A program made the position numbers and the translations under genes. From contig JBCAML010000021.1 in NCBI GenBank assembly GCA_038503075.1, positions 930,001-994,000 of the forward strand: 64,000 bases of DNA, in the 5' to 3' direction. Below the pieces are notes generated by a model. The model saw only the letters and a list, made by a program, of their open reading frames with translations. It was not told where the DNA came from and searched no databases. Shown here piece by piece: positions 32,540-45,089 of the stretch. The stretch is from Gyromitra esculenta (Eukaryota; Ascomycota; Pezizomycetes; Pezizales; Discinaceae). Each line of letters opens with the position of its first letter. Within the stretch, counting starts at the first letter, position 1.

Positions 32540-33021
32540 TCTATCCACCTCTGGGTATGCTTTACTTATGGGCACCATTCTCCTATTATTGGGATTTGCC
32601 AAAGAGGTCCTGAAAAGTGAACCTCTGTTAGGAATAGAGGGTGTATGAATAGTAGACAGTATCTCGGTGAGATTTTGCGCCCTTTCTTTCTACCTTTCCA
32701 GATTAGGATAAATGGTAACATAAAAGGGTATAAATTTATGCAGGACAAGAGTGGGCCACATAGGGCTAGTATTGTCAAAAAAATTGGTAGAGCATGGAAT
32801 AGAAGTCCTGATATGGGAGGGCAATTCACTAGACCTAAACCCAATTGAGGATATCTAGTGGGCCCTAAGAAATAGGCTCAAAGGGAGATTCTTAAAGGCG
32901 GGAAGAAAGCCTACAAAAGAAAGGGAATTAATCCAGGCTGTTCAGGAGGAGTGTGAGAGGTTGGATCAGAGTCTATTTGATAGGCTGGCAGATAGGATGC
33001 TAGAGAGGATGACTGATGTTT
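32540..33021 (+). pseudogene. Tc1/mariner transposase C-terminal remnant
   Basis: Two frames together give YKFMQDKSGPHRASIVKKI (second catalytic Asp region) and, after a frameshift near 32810, LDLNPIEDIWWALRNRLKGR (third acidic residue region) through to LADRMLERMTDV. Stops and the frameshift show it is dead. It is a different subfamily from the Tc1 copy at 46-48 kb. Confidence 0.75.
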
Positions 33022-33413
33022 GAAACGCAAAAGGGGAGCATACTAAGTGGTAGATAATTTCCTAGCAAGTATTCTCTTATTCTATAAGTCAAATCTATGT
33101 TGGGCATTAAGGTTCGCTGTGGGTAGCAAAAGTTGTTCATGCATGGGGTGTTGCATTGCGCGCTGTCGCCGCGATTTTTGGCTACCACTTGTACACGTAT
33201 GTGCCCTATATATCGCAAGGAAAAAAAATCAACTAATTATATAGCTTTAATACCGCTGAAAATCATTATTATAGTGATTCCCCAGCCCCAATTTACTGCC
33301 TAACAAAATCTCGGTTCCAGTAAAATAAACTACCTATCAAACTAGCCCCACGATAGTTCATAGGACTTTACAGCTGGTTAGGGGACGTATTTAAAACAAA
33401 AACAATAGAACAT

Positions 33414-34214
33414 TTATCCCATCCTCCCTTGCCTAGAGCGCCATCTGATGAGAATAGCACCTTTTTGCTGTAACATCCGAACCACTGCGGCATGAGGTCC
33501 CTGGTTCATGGATTTTGCAGCCCAATCAATTGCAGTATTGCCATCATGATCTCTGGCAGCTATATCTGCTCCCTTCTCAAGCAATAAGCCAACCATTCCC
33601 TCCTGTCCCATAAACGCTGCCCAGTGAAGCGCAGTTGCCCCGTCGAGAACATCTCGAACAGCAAGATCGGCCCCCATCTCCAGCATTTGCGTGACTGACA
33701 CTTCATCACCGTTACGTGCCCCCCAGTGCAAAGGTGTCTTTCCAGTATCGTCTTGAGCCGAGGGATCTGCTCCATTCTCAAGTAGAAGCCTTACGACCGG
33801 CTCAGAAGAGCTATGGACACCCCAGTGAAGAGCCATGGTTCCATCGAGTAGGCTACGAGCCGAGTGATCTGCTCCATTTTCTAACAACAATTTGACCATA
33901 TCCTCATTGCCGGTCTCTGCCGCGAGGTGAAGTGCCGTCGTTAACATCTTTACGTCTTCTTTCGCGGGATGAAAATTGATGTCGACTCCGTTTCTTAGCA
34001 ACAGTCTAACCAACGCCTCATGCCCCGTATATGCCGCCCATTGAAGAGGCGTCATCTGGTCTCTATCGAGATGAAGGGCTATATCAAGAAGAAGGGGTGA
34101 CAGGAGAGACACAAGACGTCGGTTCGCCCGAAGGAGGGAGCTAACATCTTTTGAGGAGACTAAGCTTTCCCCAATCATGAGCAAAAGCTCGTTTGGAAGT
34201 TTGAGAAACGACAT
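33414..34214 (-). CDS. F-box and ankyrin-repeat protein
   Basis: 266 residues, single exon. Residues 3-45 (FLKLPNELLLMIGESLVSSK...LLRANRRLVSLLSPLLLD) form an F-box-like start common in fungal ankyrin proteins. Six ankyrin repeats follow, with clear TPLHWGARNGDE, TALHLAAETGNEDMVKLLLENGAD and TALHWAAFMGQEGMVGLLLEKGAD signatures. Likely a substrate-recruiting adaptor, possibly of an SCF ubiquitin ligase; this is inferred from the architecture only. Such genes are often expanded and variable in filamentous fungi. The frame is intact. Confidence 0.9.
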   Translation of the reverse strand: MSFLKLPNELLLMIGESLVSSKDVSSLLRANRRLVSLLSPLLLDIALHLDRDQMTPLQWAAYTGHEALVRLLLRNGVDINFHPAKEDVKMLTTALHLAAETGNEDMVKLLLENGADHSARSLLDGTMALHWGVHSSSEPVVRLLLENGADPSAQDDTGKTPLHWGARNGDEVSVTQMLEMGADLAVRDVLDGATALHWAAFMGQEGMVGLLLEKGADIAARDHDGNTAIDWAAKSMNQGPHAAVVRMLQQKGAILIRWRSRQGRMG

Positions 34215-34738
34215 GGGAAAAACTAATACTATGTTGCTAATATTTGGTGTTGTGACATGTTCATACCTGTCTCACGACAAACCCCGCAGCAAGAAACACA
34301 GCAGATGCCTTGTTTAGATACAGGGTTAGGGTTAAGAGAGAAAGATACGGGCACATGTAGGTTCTATCACCGCGGTGCTGGCCAACCTGGTATCTTTGTG
34401 CTTATCAAGAAAAAAGCTCGTCTTATGATAGCTTACTACCCAAGCGAAATTCTAAGTGGCTACCAGAGTACCGGGAAAATACGTTCGGTTTACTGACTTG
34501 GATAAATACTCAATCTGCATCTTCAAGCCATCCAACTGCAATTATATATTCGAGCAATCATTTGTATGAATTTCAATCTGCTTTAAATTCAAAGCTTATA
34601 GCGATAATTTCAAGCCTGTCATTGGCTAATGATGATTCTAGATATGATATGTCTCATAATATACTATCTCCATTCGTAGATTCTTATCCCAATCGTACCA
34701 GATCCGAACGCGAGCCAAGTTATTTCTATTGAAATACT

Positions 34739-35441
34739 GTAATATCTCGCACATAAGGAACACGCCCGGGCCGGGGGTATTGGTAATTGGCTGGATCATG
34801 ATTGGGTGAATTGACGTTGAGATCGGTTCAACTTGAACTTGAGGTAGTGATGCAGCTTGAGCAAAACCAAAAGCTTGAGTTCAGCAACACTTGGGCTGTA
34901 TTTTCTCGAGGTCAGAAATACGATGCCTTCACAGTGATCAGGACTAAAACAACTTACAATCATTAAAAAATCACGAGCTTATATATCTCAACTCAGATCC
35001 GGCTTGATATCAATTCTTTCAATGCACACTACTACTAGCCAAAAAATAAAGTCTGTTCGGTTCGATACCTAACAACGACACTCTTCGGACGGGCTGGGCC
35101 CCACCATAACCCTAAAGCCAGCAGACATGTAAGAAAGCTTCTTAAGGCTACAGGAAAACATATTAATAGAGGCGGGTTTTAATCTTTATGGAAAAATTGG
35201 GGTTCGCTGTTGTTGAGGTGTTTTCCGTTGCTTGTACCGAACCGAATAGACTTTATTTTTTGGCTAGTAGCCAAGGCATTCCCAAGATCCTGTGAATTTA
35301 GGAGTGCTTTTGGTTGAGTTCGGGGCACTTTTGTGCTATATTTGAACCCTAACCCTGGTCTTTATATTTCAATATCGATTTGGCCCAGGTCAATTACCAA
35401 TACCCCCGGCCCGGGCGTGTTCCTTCTGTGCGAGATGTTAC
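34739..35441. mobile_element. 0.7-kb element with about 50-bp TIRs
   Basis: GTAATATCTCGCACATAAGG at the left and its inverse (CTTCTGTGCGAGATGTTAC) at the right; the arms continue through ACACGCCCGGGCCGGGGGTA. No coding region, and no matching target duplication was found. It contains the nested MITE at 35035-35267. Confidence 0.75.
35035..35267. mobile_element. Nested MITE with TA duplication
   Basis: CTAGCCAAAAAATAAAGTCT with its inverse at the other end; arms about 36 bases to GGTTCGATAC/GTACCGAACC. TA on both sides (35033-35034, 35268-35269). 233 bp, inside the 34739-35441 element. Confidence 0.88.
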
Positions 35442-38400
35442 GGTATGTCGATTGGTATTAGTCTTGCGCCACCAAACCTTTTGCCAAGGTTACGATTATA
35501 TTGGCCGGGAGTCTTGGTATGAGACTAGACTGTTGTGTTGATTAAGAGCAATATCACAGCAAACTTGGCCTCACTAAAATTATAAATATATCATCATTTT
35601 CGGTTGTAATAGAAAATCTAGATTCTCATTACAAGATGTGCTGGGTAGTGTTTAGTCGTATAAAGCGATATGAGCCTCAAACTTTAATACGAGACGATAT
35701 ACGAAATGTAGAAGCTAGACCCGCCGATGCTTCAAGTATCCTCGTTCCAGTATCCACAGATTCGCTATATACTTTTCGGTAGAAAAAACTTTAAGTAACC
35801 GAAACCCCGAGGCATATGGTTCTGATTTATCTTCAAAATGTATTGAATGCCGTTGGATAAAATATATACATTTGACGTATATATCAAGAAGCAGGGGAGA
35901 TCAGAGGGAGAAGGACGAAAGAAGGGCAAAAAGATCCGCTGTATATACTGATATATAGAGCAAACGGGACGAAGATATACTACATACATGTATATGTTCA
36001 TTGATGTCTCGGCGAAACTTGACAGGGAGATACTAGACACCCCCTCTCAAATTCTTCATATAACCAAACGCCAACAATTTTTCGGTGCAGAGAGTACCTA
36101 GAGGCTTTCCAGGGAGGATATACACCCTAAAAAATACTAGACGCACCAGCAATAAACGATGTATATGTACAATAATAACAAACCGGTATATTGAATATAA
36201 ACGATCTAGTTATTTTATTTTTGTTAAATCATTGTTTCATTGTTTTCTAAATGGTACAAGAATACGACATGCAGCCGAAGTTATAGCGTGAACAAGACTA
36301 CAGCGTGAACAAAACCACTGAATATAAAGGATCGGATTAGGAGGTATATATACAGTGCGAGGAGTTAGTGGAGAAAAAGATAAGGGCAACAAGAGAAGGG
36401 CGAAAGAGCTCACCATATAATGTCAATAGACCGAATGAAGCAAGCGTATACTAATCTTTATCAGTGCTACAAAGAGACAAGAAAGGCACCAATATGCCAC
36501 CGAATACACCTAAGCCAACGAAGTATCGAAACAGAGAGATATAGAGATCAACAGAGAGATAGCGAGCCAACTAGGCAGAAGACATAGTGAAGCTTTGTTA
36601 ACGGTTCAGATATTTCTCCACAAAACAAAGATTGACTTGCTATCCAAAACGGTTATGCTTGGTTATGCCTCTACTTTGCTTAGTAGAAAGAATCCACTGA
36701 ATGAAAAGAAGAGAGACGCACGTTCAAATAGTAAAAACTACGCTGTCCTGGGTCAAGCGATAAACCTCCTTTGATCGAAATTAAATATTGTCACGCGTAC
36801 GTGCACTAACTCTTAACACTAGCTCTTGACACAACTACTATAGATACAGCTATAACTACCTCCTAAATACTTCATGTTTTCATTATTGTGTCATACTCCT
36901 TAAAAAATATCATGGGATGGGTTCAATACCTAAAGCTTCAACAATTGTGCCGAATATATTGGCATTTCCAGGCCCCATTGAACGAACATACGCAGTCACG
37001 CTTCCATTACCCTTTACCCTACGCCCATGCACAATGGTCCTAGCTAGTATAGATATTGGAACAGTATAAATTGGGAGTTATATGGCTCATGTGCTTAAAA
37101 TAAATCATCATTTCCATCATTATTTATAGCAAATTAGTGTACCATGACCTCCGGGTTGAACGTACCTGATGAGTAAAACAAAAAAAACAAAAAAACACAG
37201 CAAATTGGTACTAAACAATCACCGAGTGATACTACATGAATATAATTGGGTTCCGCTAAGTTCCGTTGATAAATATAGTTAGCTGATTCTATAACAATCA
37301 CCTAATGAGAGGGCTTGATATAGATGCGTATAGTCATGATCAGTGAGCTGGCATTAATATTGATAATCTTAAACATAGCACCTAAAACTACTATAATTGG
37401 TCTGTGCCTAATGAAGAAATAAATACATTTTATAATTCTCATGGTCCTAGATACTACTCTAAATAGCCTTATGCTTGATATATAACACCCGAGGTTGGTT
37501 CCGCTCCTAGAGATAGGTTTTATATAAGCTCTCACAAGACGAAGTCTATCTACACGTGCACGCGCACAAATCTAACTAGTGTCATGGTATGGGGGTTCAA
37601 AAGGTTTTTACTTTGTTTATAAATTGAAAGTATGCGCTTGATTTATATATGAATGGCTATATCTAGTCCCGTTATTAGCAAAAATTGCTGTTACCAATTT
37701 TTTTTTGATACTGTGCATTCAAACAGCTTCCTAGACAGCAGGATGAGTACATGGTTTTTAATTGTCTTTCCAGGCCAAATTTTGCACCATACAATATATA
37801 TGCAATGACATATTAGGGATATTTTTACTATATGTAGGAATATGCAAGATTATAAAGACATTTCGGCAATATCAATTTTTTTTTCTTGAAATGAGTTCCC
37901 CTGAGGGTTTAAGTCATATTTTACGTCAAATCTAGTACCCACTAGTACTGATTATTTATTACAAATACTCAAGCAGGGCCCCCCCGGGGAGGGGAGGTTG
38001 CTGGGATGTGAATTTGCGGGCGTAGTTGATACCGAGGGAATATAATTGCATATTTAAGTCTATATAAGCCTAGGGTATGAGGAATAAGCTGAAAGGCTGA
38101 CTGATATTTGGGTATCTGTTGCTACCGATTTTTTTTAGGTGATTGATATACCAACTGTAAGAGCATCTACATGTAGTCCTAGAAATGAATAGCCCATGTC
38201 AGTTTATCCTTTAACTCCACGTATGCAACTAGTTCTTATTTGTAACTCTACAATACATCAGATGAGTGTTAAATCGTTTAAAAACATATTGCTTTTTAGT
38301 TTGATATAGATTGGGAAACCCTTTTCTATACCATGCTCGGTGCATCGCTCCTTGCTGGATACTACTCAACATTCTTAATGCCAGCAAAAGTGAAGGTTTT

Positions 38401-39501
38401 GCTCCCAGACTCGACATTTAGTCCTAAAACCAGGTTATCTGGCTAGAGACCTACGGAAAGGGACCGATAGCCACATGTAATAATATAACCTAACAACCTG
38501 GGCGTGAATCAAAGACTGTCCAGTGAGAACTTCTGACCTTTCATCTCGAGCAGAAATCTTATCAGATAACCACGGTGTGAATCGAGAACATATGGTATAT
38601 GTAGCTTCAGGTGCTGCAGAGTCACTCTTGATACGATGGCTACTAGGAAGGAAGGAAGTACACAAATTTATTTTGATACGAACGATCAAAGAACTGTTTT
38701 GCTCACCACGAATTTTAACTCAAAACCCTACCACATGGCTGAAAAATTGCATACCAAGCAAATTATAGCGCATGGACCCCTAAAATGTGCTCGTGGGAAC
38801 TGACAGATTACGTATACGAAATATGTGAAGTACAGAATTATCATAGAGAAGGGCGTATTACGAAACATGTAAAGAACGAGGATCATAGTAACATATAAAC
38901 AAAGAAGCTAAGAAACATTTGAAAAAGTAGTCTCGTCACCAGACCTTGTTAGGTTAAAGAGGTGACAATTGATGAAATCGTTTTTACGATTTCTAAACCG
39001 TCTCTCGCCAATTTTTTCCCGAATGACCTCAATATAACTTTTAAGAGTAGATGTAAAAATTTAAATAAGTTGGACCAGACAATAGCCTAGCCCCAGTATT
39101 TGCATGACTGAAGAGAAAAAGAAAAAAGAAAAAAAAATAAGATGGACTGAACGGTTCGAGGAGATAGTGACCTCCTAGAATTTATAAATTTGTGCGTTTT
39201 GGTTTGAATTCTTTCCACCCAACCTGAAAAGAAACGGATAGTTAAAGGTATTTTATCACCCGTAGCGCACATCGACCAATTAGGTTAGAGACATCAAGTC
39301 AAATAAGCCTCTGCCATTCTCGCCAAGCAGTATGCAATCCTACACAATACTAATGGAAAAAAAAGGAAAGTCGGAATGTTATAACAAGAAATTAAAGGGA
39401 AAGTAACAAAATGCCGTAGTTTCCAATTCTGCGGGCCGCCAATGCACATGCAATCCTAAACGAAATTGCCTAACTTCACCCGCACTCAATAATCATGCAT
39501 A
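35442..39501. other. 4-kb gene-free AT-rich region
   Basis: No ORF with recognisable motifs and no convincing splice pattern on either strand. It contains the dispersed repeat at 36221-36295 and many short ATATA tracts. It probably consists of decayed repeats. Confidence 0.5.
36221..36295 (-). repeat. Dispersed repeat, copy 2
   Basis: Inverse of 20846-20920. It lies in AT-rich sequence with no other recognisable parts. Confidence 0.7.
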
Positions 39502-41415
39502 TTACTCGTTTCGCTTCTTCGACTTTGATAAACTCCTCACCCGTTTCAGAAGTCCATTTTCGCTTCCCCTATCCCCTGTCGCAACCCTGATCGGTTTCTT
39601 TGGAGAGCTTGGTGCTTTGTCACCCTTATACCTCTCGGTTTCTGCAATAACTTCACCCTTCTTATCGTAGGCATTATCGTACTCAGTGAAAAAAGGATTG
39701 CGGTCGTTTTTGGCCGCCACACTGCTCGGGGTTGTAGGAGAGTACCTTGGCTCTGTAGGTGACCTTCCTGGGGGTGGTGGACGACGGTGTCCGGATGATA
39801 CGGGGCCATCACCCATATTGGTTCTGTTTTGACTAATAGAGCGAATCTTCTGTGCCAAAGATTTCTTGCGTTGAAGACCTCCGCCCATTCCACCGTTAGA
39901 GGATCGAGGTCGGTCATCCATAGTCTCAGACATTGTTCGTTCCATTGCTACTTTTGAGGCAGGTGCTCCATCCAAAAAAGTCGAAGTACCAAGGCCAACA
40001 GTTTCATCACCATGAATGGTTTCTGCAGCTTTGGGGTCAAAGGATTGCGTGCGAGGGCCAGATGGCCGTACATCGATCATTCCAGGAGATGAATCGCGTC
40101 TCCCGGATGCAGTAAAATCATGAAACGCTTCCGGGTCGCGATTGCCAAACAAGTGAGAATGATCCGCTTTGAGGTTGACAGGGCCAAATCCAGAAAGTGC
40201 ATTATTTGCGGAATCAGCAGGGAACGCGTGCACTGGGGCGAGTTTATGTGTCTTTTTGTTGCGATGAGGATTGCAAGCATCAAACGGACCATCATGATGA
40301 AATACTAGATGGACACATTAACCACCATAATTAGAACATTATAATTAGAAACTTACATCCAGAACCGTAAATCCCAGTGACATCAAGCTTATCAATCACG
40401 TCTAGAGGTGCTCCTTTCTTTCGATCTCTTGGTACACGTTGATCTTTCCGTGTAGATCCGGATCCGTTTTCACCTTTCGATCGTTGATCTCGCTGTTCAC
40501 GACGGCGTCGCTCACTTCGCTCCCGTTCTTTTTGCTCAGCTTCATGCGCATCCATCACCGATGAATCTGAATTGCGTCTCGGACGTCTTCTAGGGTCGCG
40601 ATCAGATTCTCGAGGCCTCTCGCTAGTTGGATGGCGTCCATTAGAGCTATTTGATGGCGGGGGACGAGGACGCTGTTGTGGCCTAGGTGGACCGCTCTTC
40701 GAAGGGAAATTGTCAATCGATATCAATTGTGGGTTGCTGTCGTCAGACGATCGTGAATGATGATGCCCGGGTGGTGGTGGCGGCGGTCGTGTTCTTGAGC
40801 CATTAGATTGGTAGTTCCTAGGGGGAGGCATGCGATTGCCATTCTGATCCATGCTTTGGAACGGGTCTTGAGAGTGATCGGTGATGGTTAAGTTTTCCTA
40901 GGTGGCGGTAAGTAATTAAGATGGAAAAATAATGGGCTTTGGGTGGCTACAAATAGTTCTGCCGCAGCGCCCGAAAGCTGTGGTGAAAGCTGTGGTCTAG
41001 AAGTGGAAGATGCGTCGAAGGAATTGGATTTGTGCGTGTTTGGTCGATCAGGGAAGGGATCCAAATCGTTATCGTCGTCGAATACGTCAAGAAAAGGGTT
41101 TCTAGATTGTGGCCTGCCACCAGAAGTAAATGAAGGCCGATCAGCGAAGGCGGGAGAGGATGGAGTTGAGAGTCGTTGGCGGAAGGGATTGTTGGTCCCA
41201 AGTTCCATGGACGCAGAGGGACGGCGCTCTGTCGAGGTTTTAAACAAAAGGTGGAAGGGCATCGGTCAGCACACAGGATTGAAGGGGAACGACAAGATCA
41301 AGGGCTGCGTATTCGACAATAGATTCTGTATGGTGCGACGGGAAATAGCAGGATTCGGGGGAGAATATAATAGAGTAGATAACGAACCTGGGACAGGGGG
41401 CTGTACGAGCGACAT
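39502..41415 (-). CDS. PAL1: Pal1 cell-morphology protein
   Basis: Proposed exons (minus): 41415-41388, 41228-40951, 40897-40357, 40304-39502; introns 159, 53 and 52 nt; 549 residues with phases consistent. The Pal1 domain (PF08316) is clear across the exon junctions: NNPFRQR...RNPFLDVFDDDNDLDPF near the start, AAELF/ENLTITDHSQDPFQSMDQ, DVIDKLDVTGIYGSG/LFHHDGPFDACNPHRNKK and VHAFPADSANNALSGFGP. The middle is Pro/Arg-rich and charged; the C-terminus is basic (KSLAQKIRSISQ, LLKRVRSLSKSKKRN). Pal1 is a peripheral protein at growth sites and endocytic patches needed for cell shape in yeasts. The first 28-nt exon is the least certain; an alternative start is the Met in SASMELGTNNPF. Confidence 0.93.
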
Positions 41416-43665
41416 GTTGGGATAGAGCTTGCTGGGGAAAAAATGATGTGGGAAGGGGCAAATTCAAGTCGAGCAAAAGATTGGGCGATCTCTGGGAAGT
41501 TGGTTGGTAAACCGAGTTCAGTTGAGTCGCGCAGGATGATGGAGGGATGCAGCAGCAGTAGTAGCCGGGCGTTCAGACAGAAATACAGGATATCCCGAGA
41601 ATGTCGAACAGCAGTAACTGGGGGGGTTGGATGGACGGACGGATGGACGGAGGGGAGACAGCGATGGAGGTGGGAGAGTGGAGACACCTAAATGATAAAT
41701 GAGATGATGGTAGATGGAGGGGGGAAGGATGTAGTAGTTGTGAGAGGTATGGTACGGCTGGATTGTCTCTGCTGGCTTCTAATAGGAATCGACGGTGGAT
41801 GTTATTGCAGATGTTGCTGCCGGTCTCGTCTGGTCCGAAGCCTCCTTCTTCCTCTCCTTCTTGTTCTTTGGGCAGCTTATTCTCTCCCTTCACCAGCAAT
41901 GAAGGAGACAGGCGATCAAGACCTGCAGCGAAGGAGGATTGGGAAAGGGGAGCGGTTTCAAGAGCACCTGGCAAACCCTGCCCAGGAAAATATAAAATAA
42001 GAAAGGCTTCTTCGGTTGCTCAGATTGCCCGGCCGTTGCCGTTGCTGGTTGGTTGCAAATTGAGAGGAGCTACCGAGGTTTCAGCGAAATGGCAGCCTGT
42101 TGGGTTGCGCGCTTCCCCGTCCCAGACGTTTTGAAGAGAGTGAGAGAGCTACCCTACCCACCTGCGTATGTATGTATGTATGTAGGTATGCACGGATATG
42201 TGCGTTGGTACAATGCCAGTTAGATGGTGGGTAGGTGGGTGGTAGGTATGTATGTATGTATGTAGCTCTCCAGTCACCTCTTGCCCTAGGCTCCCAGTCG
42301 AACAATCCCCTCCAAAAGGTTCGAGGATTGGAATTGGAAATTTAGAGACGAGGCACCACCGTGATTGCTGGGATGAGAAAGGAGGGGAGGATAAGTATGA
42401 AGAGGACCAGGAGAAGGAACTCTAGTCACAGAAGACCTCTCTCTCCTCTCCTCGTCCACCCTTTGCTTGTTTTGGCGAGTCTCCTCTGCGAACCCCAAGC
42501 ATCCTGAATGATCAGGGGTGGTAGCCGTGCGCGACAAAGCGACTAAACTCCATCCTCCGCCCACTTTCCTCCTTTCTTCCCCATGACGGTTCCCAAGAGG
42601 CAATGGAAGTGACTTTTCGGCATAGCACTCGCTCCAAATGGGAGCTAGGCACATAAAGAGTTTCTCCACATATGTACTTGTCCTCGTGGGTTCACAGGCA
42701 GCCAATCCGCTCAAAGCATCGTGAGCAGATGCGAGAAGACTCCAAAAAAGGGGGGGGCCCTTTGGCTGAGAAATGCCCCGCAAAAATGTGGCGCAGAATT
42801 TCATCATTTGGAACCAGCATCTCATGACGATCCCAAGGTCTCGCTCAACGCACTCCAGAGTTTCTGGTGCTCATAGGTGCATTGCACATAGCAGTATCCG
42901 TTGGGGTGCATGTGGCCTGTGTGGATGTACCTATCTCGATGCCGAAGAATTCGGCGGTATACCATAGGTAGATCTATGCGCATACATAATGTCACCCCAG
43001 AGTACTCGGAGCGCATGTATTCATGTACCGTATTTTCTCTTTCCAAAACATTTCTCCAATCCACGCACGGCAACCGCGGGCGGCAGCAGCAACAAGCTAA
43101 TGCCTACATGTACTCTATTCTACTACGATTGCGATAATTGATCTCAATGTGTCTTATCAGATCTGAGCATAAATCGGACGGGGGAGGGGTGGAACGTGCT
43201 CGCTCGCCTGTCTGCAGGGAAAGGCGAGGCGGGTTGTAGGGCTAACCCCCCCCCAACAGACCCACGATAGCAGTCTCCATGACGCAGACGTTCACGACCG
43301 CCAACTAGCCAGATCAGATAGCAAATATGCGTAAATACAGAACATAGAAGTGAGTGCATGTATTTGTAGACGCCATTGCACATATACTTGTCCAGTTGCG
43401 TGGCTCTCCGTAGCACTGATTGGATTGCTATTTGCCCCGCCAAATAGCTTTTCTGTGTGCGGGACAACGTCTGCTGTGTCCCAAATATTTTCTTTCCCAC
43501 CCCACCCAGGAAATTATTTCCCCTCCTCCATCGCCCTCTGCCTCTCCTCTCCTCTCCTCTCCCTCCTCTGCTCCCGCCCTTGGAATCTATCAGTTTCAAT
43601 CCCACTCCCATCGTATCTCCTACAGCTCCGTCTTTTGAAGACCGTCAAAGGAGACCGCAGGCAAC
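41416..43665. promoter_or_regulatory. Divergent promoter region PAL1 / STM1-like gene
   Basis: 2.25 kb between the two divergent starts. It holds a TGTATGTATGTA microsatellite (about 42164-42190 and 42244-42262) and pyrimidine-rich stretches near 43500-43570, likely the leader of the STM1-like gene. ORFs of 130-180 codons here lack motifs and conserved-looking composition, so none is called. Confidence 0.5.
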
Positions 43666-45089
43666 ATGTCTGCCTCTGTCGCCTCCAAGGTCCGTTTATT
43701 GCCTTCAAATCGATTATTCCGCTATTGCTGACTTTATTGCGGTTTTGTAGAACCAGTTCGATCTCCTCGGTATGTTTTAGTGTTGATCCATCTATATACC
43801 CTTTACTCGTTGTTATCAGAACCTCTACCTCTACCTCCCCTTTCGTGGCAGATGGTGGAGAGCACATTCCCTACTATCTCATATCCTCAAGTTCTACCCC
43901 GCTTTACTTAATCTAAATATCTTGTACATCCTTGCTCATCGTCTTTTTCGACAAACAGGAAATGACATCGAGGATCCCGATGCTCCGCCCCCACCTGTCC
44001 CAAGAGAAGTGGTTAAGAACACCACCACCTCCAGAAAGAGGGACGAGAAGGCTACTCCGGCCTCCGCCGTGACTGATGGCTATTCATCCCGTGGAAATGA
44101 ACGTGGAACAAGAGCCCGCGGGGGAAACGAATCAGGTTAGTTTGATCGTTTTGAAGGAAGCATCTTGACAGATTGTGTCTCCCACTTCTTCTTCGCTTCT
44201 TCGCTTAGCACCTTTCTAACACACCGGTGCCTCCTAAAGCATTCCGTGATCGTGAGGCTGGCCGTTATAACAATCTCTCAAAAAACATCGATGACGATGG
44301 TGCCGCCCCTCGGCCTTCCCGTGGACGAGGCGGCCGTGGCCGTCAGTATGACCGTCATAGCCAGACTGGTAGAGTGTATGTTCTTTGAAGTAGCTTTTGA
44401 GTTCGGGGGTTGCAGTCATTGACTATAGTGCGGTCATTCACAGCGACACCGATAAACAAGTAAACCAAGGATGGGGTGCCAACAAAGGTGCCAGTGAATG
44501 GGATGACGAGCGCGCTGGCGAAGAACTTGCTCAAAATGACGCTGCTGGTGTCGACTCTCAAGATCCTAATGCTGTCCCTGCATCTGAAAATCCCGTTGCT
44601 GCCGAAGGTGAAACTGTTGAGGAGGTCCCTGAGCCTGAACCCGAGGAGGTTGTTAAGACTTATGACGAATACCTTGCGGAGCTTGCCCAGCGCCAAGCCG
44701 ACCTTGGCCCTCCTGTTGAGGTCCGTCGTCCAAATGAGGGTGGCAGTGACAAAAAATGGGCTGCTGCCAAGGAATTATCTCGCAAGGAGGAGGAGGAGGG
44801 CGATTATTTCGTTGGCGAGTCCAAAGACAAGACTAGGAATCGGGAACGCAAAACCAAGCAGGTCCTTGACATTGAACCGCGTTACATTGAGCCCAGGGAA
44901 GGTGGCCCACGTGGCCGCGGGCGTGGTGGTGATAGAGGTGGCCGGGGTCGCGGTGACAGGGGCTCTCGTGGCGGTGATCGTGGCGATCGTGGCGATCGCC
45001 GCGGCGGTGGCTACCAAGGGAACAGAAGTGCTCCTACAAGTACTGTCAATATTGCGGACCCTAGCGCTTTCCCAAGTTTAGGGGCATAA
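43666..45089 (+). CDS. Stm1/SERBP1-like ribosome-associated protein
   Basis: Five exons: 43666-43689, 43751-43769, 43959-44135, 44240-44375, 44429-45089; 338 residues, phases consistent. It begins MSASVASKNQFDLLGNDIED, the Stm1 N-terminal signature; then AFRDREAGRYN, SRGRGGRGRQYDRHSQTGRV and DTDKQVNQGWGANKG of the HABP4/PAI-RBP1 domain; then EEVVKTYDEYLAELAQRQAD. It ends in an RGG-rich tail (GGPRGRGRGGDRGGRGRG) and SAFPSLGA. The family binds ribosomes and mRNA and preserves idle ribosomes. Splitting of the short N-terminus over tiny exons of 24 and 19 nt is notable. The last intron uses an ATAG acceptor at 44428; the nearer TGCAG would give a stop. Confidence 0.93.

Noticed and set aside
41573..41974. 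133-codon minus-strand ORF upstream of PAL1
   Set aside because: Low-complexity translation in a pyrimidine-rich leader; no domain and no splice link to PAL1.
42286..42825. 179-codon ORF on the minus strand between PAL1 and the STM1-like gene
   Set aside because: No recognisable motif, composition follows local bias, overlaps microsatellite-flanking and likely promoter sequence.
44397..44428. Exon 5 of the STM1-like gene starting after TGCAG at 44415
   Set aside because: In the required phase it meets a stop at once; the ATAG acceptor at 44428 keeps the frame.
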